Under the pieces are notes generated by a model. The model saw nothing but the letters and a program-made list of their open reading frames with translations. It did not search any database and was not told the DNA's origin. Shown here in pieces: positions 1-8,558 of a stretch of 64,000 nucleotides of DNA. The stretch's first letter is position 1. The number at the start of each line of letters is the position of its first letter. The position numbers and the translations under genes are program-made. Source of the stretch: Ga0077536 sp035325705. GTDB taxonomy: Bacteria > Pseudomonadota > Gammaproteobacteria > Ga0077536. Where the stretch lies: positions 96,202 to 160,201 of the forward strand of contig DAOKZI010000010.1 of assembly GCA_035325705.1 (NCBI GenBank), in the 5' to 3' direction.

Positions 1-1075
1 CGACCGGGCGATAGCGGCCGCCGTCCTCGGCGACGAACACGAACGTGCGAGCGCCCGTGCGGATCACGGCGCTGTCCGGCACCTGGAGCACGCTGCGTGC
101 GCGCGTCGCGGCCGGGCTCACGCGCGCGAACAGGCCCGGCCGCAGCCGGCCGCCGGGATTCGGCAGCTCGATGCGCACGCGCAGGGTCCTGCTCGCGGCG
201 GCCGCCGCCGGCAGCACGGCCTCGATGCGGCCGGCCAAGGTTTCGCCCGGATAGGCGTCGAGATCGATCGTGACGGCCGCGCCCGGCACCGCCTCGCGGC
301 TGCGGGCCACGGGCCAGGCGGCTTCGATCCAGATCGGATCGAGGCCGTTGACGACGGCCAAGGTCTGACCCGCTTCCAGCCGCATGCCGCGCCGGACTTC
401 GAGCGCCGTGAGCACGCCGGCGATCGGCGTCGCCACGCGTACGGTGGTGACGATCTTGCCGCGCTTCGCCGCCGTCTCGATCACGGGCGCGGGCACTCCC
501 AGCACCGCCAGGCGCGCGCGCGCCGCCGCGGCCAGTGCGTGCTCGCCGGCCGCCTGCAGCGCGAGGTATTCGGCCTGCGGTCCGGCCCACTCGGGGATCT
601 GCAGCTCGGCGAGCGGCGCGCCGCGCTCGAGCACATCGCCGGGCGCGCGCTCGAACACGCGCGTGACGAAGCCGGCGGCACGCGTCTGCACGATCGCGAC
701 CGCGCGCTCGTTCCACTGCACGACGCCCGGCACGGACGGCATCGCCGGCAGCGGCGCCTCGCGCACGCGCGTCAGCCGCACGCCCAAGTTCTGCGCGAGC
801 GAAGGATCGATGCGCACGGTCGCGGCCGCGGCCGCCTCGTCCGCATACTTCGGCTGCAGCGGCATGTCCATGAACGGCGAGGGGCCGGGCGCGTCGAAAT
901 GCTGATCCGGCCGCATCGGGTCGTACCAGTAGAGCACCTTGCGCTCGTCGTGCTCGGCGCGCGGCGCGGGTTCGTGCGTCATGCCCGGATCCGTCGCCGG
1001 CAGCAACCAGCGGCCGGCCCCGAGCCCGATCCCGAAGGCGAGCAGCGCGAAGATCCACCAGCCCGCGCGCCTCAT
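1..1075 (-). CDS. cusB: CusB-like RND efflux periplasmic adaptor (partial)
   Basis: This is the membrane-fusion (adaptor) subunit of a heavy-metal RND efflux pump, probably for Cu(I)/Ag(I). It would bridge an inner-membrane CusA-type pump and the TolC-type channel encoded just upstream. The protein starts with one N-terminal membrane segment (about residues 5-25). A heavy-metal-binding segment follows, with the pattern YWYDPM...SPFMDMPLQPKY at about residues 48-80, typical of CusB/CzcB adaptors. A hairpin and barrel region comes next. The ATG at 1075 overlaps the stop of the TolC gene by four bases (ATGA), so the two are translationally coupled. The 3' end lies beyond the window, with about 358 codons present. 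Assignment to Cu/Ag rather than another metal is inference from the metal-binding segment and the Cys/His/Met-rich neighbour. Confidence 0.9.
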   Translation of the reverse strand, partial: MRRAGWWIFALLAFGIGLGAGRWLLPATDPGMTHEPAPRAEHDERKVLYWYDPMRPDQHFDAPGPSPFMDMPLQPKYADEAAAAATVRIDPSLAQNLGVRLTRVREAPLPAMPSVPGVVQWNERAVAIVQTRAAGFVTRVFERAPGDVLERGAPLAELQIPEWAGPQAEYLALQAAGEHALAAAARARLAVLGVPAPVIETAAKRGKIVTTVRVATPIAGVLTALEVRRGMRLEAGQTLAVVNGLDPIWIEAAWPVARSREAVPGAAVTIDLDAYPGETLAGRIEAVLPAAAAASRTLRVRIELPNPGGRLRPGLFARVSPAATRARSVLQVPDSAVIRTGARTFVFVAEDGGRYRPV

Positions 1076-2304
1076 GACTGCGCCTCCTCGTAGGTGTAGT
1101 GGAGGCGGGCTTCGATGAGCTGACGCCGGCTTTCGAGCGTGACGATCCGCAGCCGCTCGTCGATCAGCTCGCGGCGCGCCGCGAGCAGCTCGCGCAGCGC
1201 GGTGCCGCCCGCGGCATAGCTGTCCGTCAACAGCACCACCTGCCGCTCCAGGGCCGGCAGCAGCGTGCGCGCCGCGCGCCGGAGCTGGCGCGTGAGGCTC
1301 GCGTGCTCGCCGAGCAGCTCTTCCAGCGCTCGCTCGTGATCGCGCAGCATGTCGTCACGCTCGGCGAGGACGCGCTCGATGTCGTGGCGCCGCGCTTGAA
1401 TCACGGGGTTCTGCCGCGTCGCCGGCGACACGGGCAGATCGACGGAGAGCTGCAGCGACACCATGTCGCCGTAGTCCGGACCTCGTCGCTGGAAAGCGAG
1501 CTCGACGCCCCAGTCCGGGCGCCGCTCGGCCACGGCTACGCGCAGCGCGGCGTCGGCCTTGTCGAGCTCGGCGACGAAGCGCCGCAGCTCGGGATGATGC
1601 TCGACGTGCCGGCGCAGCGCGGCGGGATCGACGCGGAATGCGGGCGGCTCGCCGGCCAGATCCGCGAGCGACACGCGGCCGACGTAGCGCGTCAGATTCG
1701 CGAGCACTCGCGCTTCCTGGCGCGCGAGCTCGTCGCGGCGATCGGCGAGCGCGACGGTTTCGCGCACCGGCAGGTAGATCTCGGCCGCCTGGCCTCGTCC
1801 CGCCGCGACCGATGCCTGCACCGTGGCCGCGAGCGTCGTGTTCTGCGTCTCGAGCTCCTCGAGCAGCGCGTGCTGCCGCCGCAAATGCCAGGCTTCGATC
1901 CAGCTCACCGCGGTCGCGATGCGCAGCGCGCTGCGACGCTCTTCGCGCTGCGCGCCGGCCAGCGCGATGTCCGCGTCGCCCGCCGCGCGCTCGGCGGCCC
2001 GCTTCGCGCCGTTGGGGATCTCCTGCACGAAGCCGAGCTTCTGCATCGTCATCGAATCGCGCTCGAGCGCCCAGGCGTCCGAGCCCGACACGGGATAGTT
2101 CTCGAGTCCGACGATCAATTTGGGATCGGGCAGCGCACCGGCCGCGCGCTGTGCCGCCCGTGCCGCGGCTTCATCGGCCTGCGCGGCCGTCAGCGCGGGC
2201 GCGCGGCGCTCGGCCAGGCGCAGCGCATCCTCGAATCCTAAAGTGCCCGCGTATACGGGCGCGGCCAGCCACAGGATGGCCAGCAAAAACGGCAGACGTG
2301 ACAT
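1072..2304 (-). CDS. TolC-family outer-membrane efflux channel (CusC-like)
   Basis: This is the outer-membrane channel of the tripartite efflux pump. A start at 2304 gives a clean signal peptide (MSRLPFLLAILWLAAPVYA), followed by a long alpha-helical periplasmic body rich in Ala, Arg and Glu, as in TolC/CusC proteins. The length of 410 residues is normal for the family. An in-frame ATG at 2343 would add 13 residues (MHGHAHALPEESD) before the signal peptide and is less likely. The gene lies between a small Cys/His/Met-rich protein and the adaptor gene, all on the minus strand, so one metal-efflux operon is likely. The pump gene itself should lie to the left of the window. Confidence 0.88.
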   Translation of the reverse strand: MSRLPFLLAILWLAAPVYAGTLGFEDALRLAERRAPALTAAQADEAAARAAQRAAGALPDPKLIVGLENYPVSGSDAWALERDSMTMQKLGFVQEIPNGAKRAAERAAGDADIALAGAQREERRSALRIATAVSWIEAWHLRRQHALLEELETQNTTLAATVQASVAAGRGQAAEIYLPVRETVALADRRDELARQEARVLANLTRYVGRVSLADLAGEPPAFRVDPAALRRHVEHHPELRRFVAELDKADAALRVAVAERRPDWGVELAFQRRGPDYGDMVSLQLSVDLPVSPATRQNPVIQARRHDIERVLAERDDMLRDHERALEELLGEHASLTRQLRRAARTLLPALERQVVLLTDSYAAGGTALRELLAARRELIDERLRIVTLESRRQLIEARLHYTYEEAQS

Positions 2305-2381
2305 ATCCGATTCCTCGGGAAGGGCATGTGCATGCCCGTGCAAGACCGCGTCGACGAGCGACGCGGACGACTCACCGGGGA

Positions 2382-2756
2382 TCAGATCGAGGCGGGAGGC
2401 CGCCAGCAGCGGGCTGCGATCGCGAGCGGCGGTCGCAGCAGAGGTCGCAAGGCAAGAGCGTCTACGAGCGTCGCATAGGCCAGGCTCACGCGCGGCGCCG
2501 GCAGCGCGAGGAGGGTGCCGGCGTGACAGCCGAAACCCGTGCCGCAGGAACAGGGCTGGTCGCCGAGATCGTGCTTCTGCGCCGGCATGCCGGCCTTTTC
2601 ACAGCAGTCGGGCACCGCACCCTCGTGCCCGGCCGCGGCGCCTTCGTGCATGCTGCAGTCGGGGTGGGCCGCGTGTCCGATCGCCGCGGCGAGCGCCGAC
2701 GCCGCCGGCAGCGCCAGCAGCAGATATGCGATCAGGATCCTCGCCAGCAGCTTCAT
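2382..2756 (-). CDS. Small Cys/His/Met-rich exported protein, first gene of efflux operon
   Basis: The product is a 124-residue protein with a signal peptide (about residues 1-24, MKLLARILIAYLLLALPAAS...). Its mature part is rich in Cys, His and Met: DCSMHEG, DCCEKAGM, CSCGTGFGCH. These look like soft-metal ligands, which suits its place at the head of the CusC/CusB operon. I do not recognise a named family. A periplasmic copper-binding or copper-sensing accessory role is inference. No confident promoter was found upstream; a CCTT...AAGG dyad near 2819-2837 is discussed among the rejected items. Confidence 0.65.
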   Translation of the reverse strand: MKLLARILIAYLLLALPAASALAAAIGHAAHPDCSMHEGAAAGHEGAVPDCCEKAGMPAQKHDLGDQPCSCGTGFGCHAGTLLALPAPRVSLAYATLVDALALRPLLRPPLAIAARCWRPPASI

Positions 2757-2974
2757 GTAAGCACGTTATCGTCAGGGAGCGTGCTTATCTTAGAGCATCG
2801 ACGGGCGACGAAGTTGACCTTGCGCATGATAAGGAGAACGCCGGCCCTCCGTTCGCCGCTACCGGGCTCGGCGCTGAGCGCTGCACTCGGGCTGCAGAGT
2901 GAAACCCGATCCGCGTTGCACCGATCCCGCGCTTCGCGCGATGCTGGAACGAATTCCGATGGAGAAGTCAGGAC

Positions 2975-3592
2975 ATGAGCAGAGCGCGTTCCGTCTACCT
3001 GCCCCGGCATCGACTTCGAGCGAGTGTCCTCGCGGGATCGCTGCTTGCCTCATGCGCGCTCACGGGCCACGCCGAGCCCGTGCCCGGCGACGACGCGCGG
3101 GTCCGCGATGCGCGGGCGGCAGCGCTCGCGCTGGGTGCGAAATTGAAAGCGCAGCTCGAAGCGGCGATCGCCGCGGGCGGGCCGAGCGCGGCGCTCGAAA
3201 TCTGCCGCAGCGTCGCCCCCGCGCTCGCCGGCGAAGCCTCGGCCCGCTATGCAGGCGAGGTGGGTCGCACCGCGCTGAGGATCCGCAATCCCGCCAATGC
3301 GCCCGACGACTACGAGCGCGCCGTCCTCGAAGGCTTCGTCGCGCAGGCCGCGGCGGGCGCGGACGTCGCAAGCTTGGAGCACGCCGAAGTCGTCGAGCAG
3401 CAGGGCCGCAAAGTGTTCCGCTACATGAAAGCGATACCGATGGCCGCCGCGCCCTGCGGTAGCTGCCACGGCACCGAGCTCGATCCGGCGCTGCATGCGA
3501 AAATCCGCGAGCGCTATCCGTCGGACACGGCGACGGGATTCACCCCGGGCGAGATACGCGGTGCATTCACCGTGGCGAAAGAGCTGCCCTGA
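2975..3592 (+). CDS. DUF3365 (Tll0287-like) heme-binding exported protein
   Basis: The product is a 205-residue exported protein of the DUF3365/Tll0287-like type, a PAS-like heme-binding fold seen alone or in sensor proteins. The N-terminus holds a positively charged stretch, then a hydrophobic signal segment (about residues 15-33). A single c-type heme motif, CGSCH, sits at about residue 158 in the context APCGSCHGTELDP, near the C-terminus as usual for the family. A GGAGAA ribosome site precedes the ATG at 2975. The gene is transcribed away from the efflux operon. A redox or gas-sensing role is family knowledge; the partner is unknown. Confidence 0.8.
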   Translation: MSRARSVYLPRHRLRASVLAGSLLASCALTGHAEPVPGDDARVRDARAAALALGAKLKAQLEAAIAAGGPSAALEICRSVAPALAGEASARYAGEVGRTALRIRNPANAPDDYERAVLEGFVAQAAAGADVASLEHAEVVEQQGRKVFRYMKAIPMAAAPCGSCHGTELDPALHAKIRERYPSDTATGFTPGEIRGAFTVAKELP

Positions 3593-3690
3593 TCCCGGGC
3601 CGAGCATCGTGTAATCCGGATTCGCACGTCGGCTCGGACGCCGCCGGCCCCAGACTTGCGTGAAGCGCAAATCGTCGGTGTTTTTATTTT

Positions 3691-3838
3691 CGTCGCCCGG
3701 ATGAAGCGCAGCGAATCCGGGATCGGCGCCTCCCGGATATTCGGGCATTCGAGAGAACTCGGCGCGAGCATGGCCGAAAAGACTTCGCACATCGGGCATG
3801 CCGGATCCCGGATTCGCTGCGCTTCATCCGGGCTACGA
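3691..3838. repeat. Family-1 palindromic repeat pair
   Basis: Two inverted copies of a REP-like unit (CCCGGATGAAGCGCAGCGAA at the left, its complement at the right ending in GGGCTACGA) flank about 70 bases of unrelated sequence. The gap from 3593 to 4019 contains this element and no convincing gene. Confidence 0.8.
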
Positions 3839-4019
3839 AGATTGGCGAGACGACGGCAGCACATCGCTTGCGCCAGCGACCCATCGATCCCGCCCACCCT
3901 CGTTCGACTAGCTCAGCAAGGGCAACGACGGCCGCTGCGGCCTCGCCTACATCGTGAACGACCGAGCGTCGGGCATGCTAAACCCGCCTGCGCCTGGTCC
4001 GGACTGGAAGGAGTACACC

Positions 4020-4754
4020 ATGAGCTACATCGACGGCTTCGTTCTGCCGGTATCCGAGAGCAGGCAGACGGAATTCATCGACTACGCGCGTTGCTTCGAC
4101 GAGATCTTCATGCAGCACGGTGCTCGGCGCATCCTGGAGTGCTGGCAAACGGACGTCGCCAAGGGGAAGACTACGGATTTCTTCGGTGCGGTGGACTGCA
4201 CGGCGGACGAAGCCGTGGTGTTCAGTTGGATCGAATGGGCGGACAAACCCGCGCGCGACGCAGGCATGGCGAGCCTGCACGCGCTGATGGAGGCGGACCC
4301 GCGCTTCGACGCCGCGCGCAATCCGCCGCCCTTCGATGGCAAGCGCATGATCTATGGCGGCTTCCGCTCCATCGTCGAACGCGGGGTCGCGGCGCAAGGC
4401 AGCTATGTGCAGGGCTTCGTCGTGCCGGTCACCGCGAGCAAGCAGGAGGCGTATCGCCAGATGGCGGAGGACGCCTGGAGCTGGTTCAGCGAGTACGGCG
4501 CGCGGCGCGTGGTCGAGGCCTGGCAGGACGACGTCCCGCCCGGCAAGCAGACGGATTTCTTCCGCGCGGTGAAGGCGACGGAGGACGAGAACGTGGTGTT
4601 CGCATTCATCGAGTGGCCCTCGCGCGAAGTCTGCAACACCGCTGCCGGGAAGATGCAGTCCGATCCGCGAATGAATATGCCGCGGGAACTGCCCTTCGAC
4701 GGCCGGCGCCTGATCTATGGGGCCTTCACGCCGGTCGTCGAGTTCGATACATGA
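4020..4754 (+). CDS. Tandem DUF1428 protein
   Basis: The 244-residue product consists of two DUF1428 (YbaA-like) domains in a row. Each half starts with a similar strand (YIDGFVLPV at residue 3, YVQGFVVPV at about 130). Each half also repeats the same blocks: GARR(I/V)(L/V)E(C/A)WQ(T/D)DV, a KTTDFF or KQTDFF block, VVFSWIEWADK or VVFAFIEWPSR, and PFDGKRMIYGGF or PFDGRRLIYGAF. Standalone DUF1428 proteins have about 115-120 residues, so this is an internal duplication and fusion. The fold is dimeric alpha/beta of the ferredoxin-like type, and the function is unknown. The start is fixed by GGAAGGAG six bases before the ATG. Confidence 0.85.
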   Translation: MSYIDGFVLPVSESRQTEFIDYARCFDEIFMQHGARRILECWQTDVAKGKTTDFFGAVDCTADEAVVFSWIEWADKPARDAGMASLHALMEADPRFDAARNPPPFDGKRMIYGGFRSIVERGVAAQGSYVQGFVVPVTASKQEAYRQMAEDAWSWFSEYGARRVVEAWQDDVPPGKQTDFFRAVKATEDENVVFAFIEWPSREVCNTAAGKMQSDPRMNMPRELPFDGRRLIYGAFTPVVEFDT

Positions 4755-4784
4755 CGATGGCTCTTCGGCGATATAGCAGAGTCT

Positions 4785-4885
4785 CGTAGCCCGGAAGGAG
4801 CGCCGCGCAGCGGCGCGGAATCCGGGAAAGCATGGCGCGGTGCCATCTCCGCCTTCGCACCCCGCATTCCGCTACGCTCCTTGCA
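4785..4885. repeat. Family-1 palindromic repeat, degenerate pair
   Basis: The left unit reads CGTAGCCCGGAAGGAGCGCC and continues with its own small inner palindrome (GCCGCGCAGCGGC). The right partner at about 4860-4885 is degraded. Confidence 0.65.
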
Positions 4886-4904
4886 GGCCACGGATCTTCA
4901 TCTT

Positions 4905-5045
4905 CGTAGCCCGGATGAGCGCAGCGAATCCGGGATCGGACGCCGCCAAGGCGCATTCGTTCGAACGCGCTTCGCGCTGCGCCGAAGGTTTGTCTGTCGT
5001 CGGACATGCCGACCCCCGGATTCGCTGCGCTCATCCGGGCTACAA
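4905..5045. repeat. Family-1 palindromic repeat pair
   Basis: Inverted units CGTAGCCCGGATGAGCGCAG (left) and its complement (right, ending GGGCTACA) flank about 75 unrelated bases. The element directly abuts the cupin remnant that follows. Confidence 0.8.
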
Positions 5046-5093
5046 GAGGCAGGCGTCCGACGAGCGAGCGTTCGTACTCGGGGAGGTAAAGGG

Positions 5094-5293
5094 GAAGCGA
5101 AGGCCGGCACGCTGAAGACGGACGCCTATCCGTTCGATGAGTTCGTCTACGTGCTCGAGGGTGAACTCGAGACGGTCGATCGCGACGGCACGGTTCGCCA
5201 CTTCGAGACCGGCGATACCTTCGGCATCCCGAAGGGCTGGGCCGGCGAATGGCGCATGAAGAAGGACTTCAAAAACTCTTCGTGAATTTTTGA
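5094..5293 (+). pseudogene. Cupin-domain remnant, N-terminally truncated and frameshifted
   Basis: The readable peptide (GTLKTDAYPFDEFVYVLEGE..., then GDTFGIPKGWAGEW) is the core of a small cupin of the EutQ/DUF861 type, including both cupin motif regions. Nothing matching the usual N-terminal part is present: the frame runs upstream straight into the palindromic repeat. At 5268-5273 the frame passes a run of A and ends at 5285 with KDFKNSS. Adding one base there gives the family-like ending KKLFVNF and a stop at 5291-5293. A decayed gene is most likely, though a sequencing error could explain the 3' frameshift alone. Confidence 0.6.
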
Positions 5294-5393
5294 GGCCGCT
5301 GCCCGAGCGCGTCGAAACGACGCTTGTGCTCCGGCGCCGGCGCGGCGATATTCGCTCATCGCCCGGTGATACCCTCGACCCGGAGCCCCTCGA

Positions 5394-6329
5394 GTGCGTT
5401 CGATGAAGAGCTCTCGTACGCAGGCTGCCCTTTTCGCCGTCCTCCTCGCGCCGGCGGGCAGCGGCGTTCACGCCCAGGACTACGCAGCGAGGGGCCTGCA
5501 TCCCGTACAGGCCGTGCAGGGGGCGACGCTGCAGCCTCAGCTCACGATCGGCCAAGGCCAGGCCTTCCAGTTCGCACTGCCGCCGGGTTGGCGGGTCGGC
5601 GAGGACGGCCCCTATGCCTTGACGCTGCTCGCGCCGGACAACCAGGCGCTGACGATCATGGTCGGCAATGCCGGCATGCCGCCGGGCTACCCGCCCGGCC
5701 GGTTCGCGTATGAAAAGCTCGGCGCGATGCAGCTCCAGCAACTGCAGATCGGCAACGCGCGCCCGGCGCAGCCCGCGCCGGGCTTCGCTCAGGCCGTCGA
5801 ATTCGACGTCGCCTACGTGATGAACGGCGTGTACTGCCAAGGCGTCGCGAAGGTGCACATCGCACCGGCCTATGACACGCAGACCATGGCGATGACCGCC
5901 GCGCTGTCGACGGCCCAGCAGTGGCCGGGTTATGCGGGCTGGCTGCCGCAGGTCGCCGAACAGGTGTCCGCCACGAACGGCGCCGCCTTCGGTGCCCGCG
6001 GCGTGATGGCGCAGAACCTTCGGAACAGCACCGCCTACGCCGCCGCCGCCCAGCAGTATCGGCAGTGGTCGCAGCAGAACTGGCAGGGCGTCACCGACGC
6101 GCGCAATGCAAGCGAGGATCGCCGCCAGTTCGAGTTCCGCGAAAACCTCGGCGGCGTGCAGACCTGGCAGAACCCCTACGACCGCACGCGCGCCGTCGAG
6201 CTGCCTGCCACGCACCAGTATTACTGGATGGACGCGCAGCAACACGTGCTCGGCACCGACGATCCGAGCGTCGATCCGAACGTCGGATCGACGCAGGAAT
6301 GGCGGCGGCTGGTGCGGCCGCCACCGTAG
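5394..6329 (+). CDS. Exported protein of unknown function
   Basis: The 311-residue product has an N-terminal signal peptide (cleavage likely after GVHAQ, about residue 28). The mature part contains a beta-rich N-terminal half (QGQAFQFALPPGWRVGEDGPYALTLLAPDN...), which resembles domains that bind a short amphipathic ligand. The C-terminal half is Gln- and Tyr-rich (QQYRQWSQQNWQ) and ends in an aromatic block (HQYYWMDAQQHVLGTDD). I do not recognise a named family. GGAG sits eight bases before the GTG at 5394, which favours that start over the ATG at 5403. Confidence 0.7.
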   Translation: MRSMKSSRTQAALFAVLLAPAGSGVHAQDYAARGLHPVQAVQGATLQPQLTIGQGQAFQFALPPGWRVGEDGPYALTLLAPDNQALTIMVGNAGMPPGYPPGRFAYEKLGAMQLQQLQIGNARPAQPAPGFAQAVEFDVAYVMNGVYCQGVAKVHIAPAYDTQTMAMTAALSTAQQWPGYAGWLPQVAEQVSATNGAAFGARGVMAQNLRNSTAYAAAAQQYRQWSQQNWQGVTDARNASEDRRQFEFRENLGGVQTWQNPYDRTRAVELPATHQYYWMDAQQHVLGTDDPSVDPNVGSTQEWRRLVRPPP

Positions 6330-6501
6330 AACGAAAGCCGAAGACGGAATCCCTGCAGTCAGCCATCGCGCGCCGAGGACTGTGGGACCGCGCGCGACGT
6401 CGCGCGTAAAACGACCCGCGCAGATCCCTGCGCCGTCTGACGCACGACGCGGCCCGCCTGCGTCGATGATGCTCATCGGATTCATCGACGAGGACAGTGT
6501 C

Positions 6502-7635
6502 ATGCGAGCAGTCGTCTACGAAGGGCCGCGCAAGATTTCCGTCAGGCAAATGCCCGATGCGAAGATGTCCGAGCCCACCGATGTGCTGGTCCGGATCACC
6601 AGCACCAACATCTGCGGCTCGGACTTGCACATGTACGAAGGCCGCACCAGCCTCGAGGCGGGGCGCATCGTCGGCCACGAGAATCTCGGCGAGGTCGTCG
6701 AATGCGGGCGCGCGGTGAAACGCCTGGCCGTGGGCGATCGCGTCTGCGTGCCCTTCAACTGCGCCTGCGGCTATTGCCGGAACTGTGAGCGCGGCCTGAC
6801 CAGCGCTTGTCTCACGATGAATCCCGGCAAGGCCGGCGCCGGCTACGGCTATGCCGACATGGGACCTTACCAGGGCGGCCAGGCCGAACTGCTGGTCGTG
6901 CCCTATGCCGACTTCAATTGTCTCAAGCTGCCCGAGGACGCGCAGGAAAAGGAAAACGACTACGTGATGCTCGCGGATATCTGGCCCACGGGCCATCACG
7001 CGGTGGAGCTGTCGGGACTGCAGGCGGGCGAATCGATCGTCATCTACGGCGCGGGGCCCGTCGGCCTGATGGCCGCACTGTCGGCGTCGATCAAGGGCGC
7101 TTCGGAGATCTATGTCGTCGATCGCCATCCCGATCGCCTCGCGCTCGCCGAGGCGGTCGGTGCGACGACGATCGACGACAGCGAAGGCTCGGCGGTCGAA
7201 CGCGTCCTGGAATTGACGCAGGGCGAAGGCGCCGATCGCGGCGTCGACTGCGTCGGCTGGCAGGCGCACGACCACGGCGGCCATGAGCATCCCGAGATGG
7301 TGCTGAACGATCTGGTCGACTCGGTGAAGGCGACCGGCGGCCTCGGCATCATCGGCGTCTACGTGCCCAAAGATCCGGGCGGCCCCGATGCGCTCGCGAA
7401 GCAGGGCCGGCTCAAGTTCGACTTCGGTAAATTCTGGAGCAAAGGCCAGTTCATGGGCACCGGCCAGGCGCCCGTGAAGAAGTACAACCGCCATCTCATG
7501 AACTTGATCCACGAAGACAGAGCGCGCCCGTCGTGGATCGTCTCGCACGAGCTCGCGCTCGAAGAAGCGCCCGAGGCCTATGCGCACTTCGACGCGCGAG
7601 ACAAAGGCTGGACGAAGGTCGTGCTGAAGCCGTAG
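6502..7635 (+). CDS. Zinc-dependent alcohol/formaldehyde dehydrogenase (FdhA-like)
   Basis: This medium-chain dehydrogenase has 377 residues and resembles glutathione-independent formaldehyde dehydrogenase, which oxidises formaldehyde or other aldehydes with NAD. Visible landmarks are the catalytic zinc site (NICGSDLHMYEG, then GRIVGHENLGEV) and the structural zinc cysteines (CACGYCRNCERGLTSAC). A Rossmann motif (VIYGAGPVGLMAALSA) and the coenzyme-binding acidic residue in YVVDRHPDRL are also present. An insertion around GWQAHDHGGHEHPEMVLNDL matches FdhA-type enzymes. GAGGA seven bases before the ATG at 6502 sets the start. The gene appears to be monocistronic, bounded by a repeat downstream. 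Confidence 0.88.
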   Translation: MRAVVYEGPRKISVRQMPDAKMSEPTDVLVRITSTNICGSDLHMYEGRTSLEAGRIVGHENLGEVVECGRAVKRLAVGDRVCVPFNCACGYCRNCERGLTSACLTMNPGKAGAGYGYADMGPYQGGQAELLVVPYADFNCLKLPEDAQEKENDYVMLADIWPTGHHAVELSGLQAGESIVIYGAGPVGLMAALSASIKGASEIYVVDRHPDRLALAEAVGATTIDDSEGSAVERVLELTQGEGADRGVDCVGWQAHDHGGHEHPEMVLNDLVDSVKATGGLGIIGVYVPKDPGGPDALAKQGRLKFDFGKFWSKGQFMGTGQAPVKKYNRHLMNLIHEDRARPSWIVSHELALEEAPEAYAHFDARDKGWTKVVLKP

Positions 7636-7664
7636 ATCGACCGCTTGCGGGCTGCGCGATCTCT

Positions 7665-7806
7665 TCGTAGCCCGGATGAGCGTAGCGAATCCGGGGTTCG
7701 GCGTGTCCGGCTCGAATGAACTTCCGGCGCAGCCCGAAGCACGCTCGAGCGAAGGCGCCTCGGTAGGCGCTCGATCCCGGATTCGCTGCGCTCATCCGGG
7801 CTACGA
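7665..7806. repeat. Family-1 palindromic repeat pair
   Basis: Inverted units of the CGTAGCCCGGATGAGC type flank about 75 bases between convergent genes. It may act as a bidirectional transcription stop. Confidence 0.8.
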
Positions 7807-7818
7807 GAAAGCTCCTCG

Positions 7819-8244
7819 TCAGGGCGGGTTGCGCTCGATCGAGTCGTCCGTCTCGCCGTTGCGCAGCCGCGTGCGACAGTCGTCCGGATTGGCTTTCATC
7901 ATGCAGGCTTGATGGATTTCGTCGTCGCTCATCGTCGTGCCGAGGCGGCCGTTCTCGTTGCGATCGGTGTCGTTCAAGGTGTCGGCGGGATCGGTCGAGC
8001 CCCGTGCGCGGCCCTCACCGTCCGTCGCGCCGGGCGGGGGATTCAGCGGCTCGCGCTGTACGCCCGGGGCGCCGCCCGGCAAGCCGCTCGGGCCGGCGGC
8101 CGGGGACGAAGGACTTCCCTGTGCCGTTGCGCCGCCCGTGCCGCTTCCCGCGCTGCCCCCAGCGCCGACCTGTGCGGCGGTCGGCAGGCTGCAGGCAATC
8201 CCCGCCGTCAGAACGAACGCGGACATCGTGTGGAGTGCTTTCAT
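7819..8244 (-). CDS. Small exported Gly/Pro/Ser-rich protein
   Basis: The 141-residue product carries a signal peptide (MKALHTMSAFVLTAGIACSLPTAAQ). A low-complexity Gly/Ser/Pro stretch covers about residues 26-85. The hydrophilic C-terminus has two cysteines (HQACMMKANPDDCRTRLRNGE), a possible disulfide pair. No named family was recognised. It lies convergent to the dehydrogenase upstream, separated by a repeat. Confidence 0.6.
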   Translation of the reverse strand: MKALHTMSAFVLTAGIACSLPTAAQVGAGGSAGSGTGGATAQGSPSSPAAGPSGLPGGAPGVQREPLNPPPGATDGEGRARGSTDPADTLNDTDRNENGRLGTTMSDDEIHQACMMKANPDDCRTRLRNGETDDSIERNPP

Positions 8245-8354
8245 CGGCGTCCCTGCCTCGTATGGGCCGGGTCCAGCGTGAGCCTTGGTCGCGCACGCGG
8301 GCTAGCGGTCGGCGCGCAGGACTTTGTCGGACGCGCGGGACGGTTCGCGCGCAG

Positions 8355-8457
8355 CCTGGATGACGCACAGGCGGAATCCCGGAGAGAAGAGCACAAGATT
8401 CGAATGTTCTCTGCTGAAAAGCACGATCCCGGATTCGCTGCGCTCATCCGCGCTGCA
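8355..8457. repeat. Degenerate family-1 repeat pair
   Basis: The right unit is intact (CCCGGATTCGCTGCGCTCAT). The left unit has lost several positions. It lies in the 314-base gap between 8245 and 8558, which otherwise holds only the upstream regions of the two divergent genes. Confidence 0.5.
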
Positions 8458-8558
8458 AATAGCGTCGGCGGTGTCCCCGCGCGTCGCGTCCCGTTAACAT
8501 GCGCGGCATTCGGCACGCGCGCAGGCCGATCGACCACATCATCGAAGAGGAATCATCC

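Noticed and set aside
2814..2842. A MerR/CueR-like operator (TTGACCTT...AAGGAG) near the copper efflux operon.
   Set aside because: The spacing between the CCTT and AAGG halves is 9, not the 11 of CueR sites; no -10 box follows at 19-20 bases, and the -35-like part faces away from the efflux operon.
3691..3838. Paired repeats as a CRISPR array.
   Set aside because: The repeats are inverted pairs, scattered through the window, and not direct repeats with regular spacers.
8499..8558. The upstream ATG at 8499 as the start of gabD.
   Set aside because: The extra 20 residues (MRGIRHARRPIDH...) are unlike any aldehyde dehydrogenase N-terminus, and the ribosome site fits 8559.
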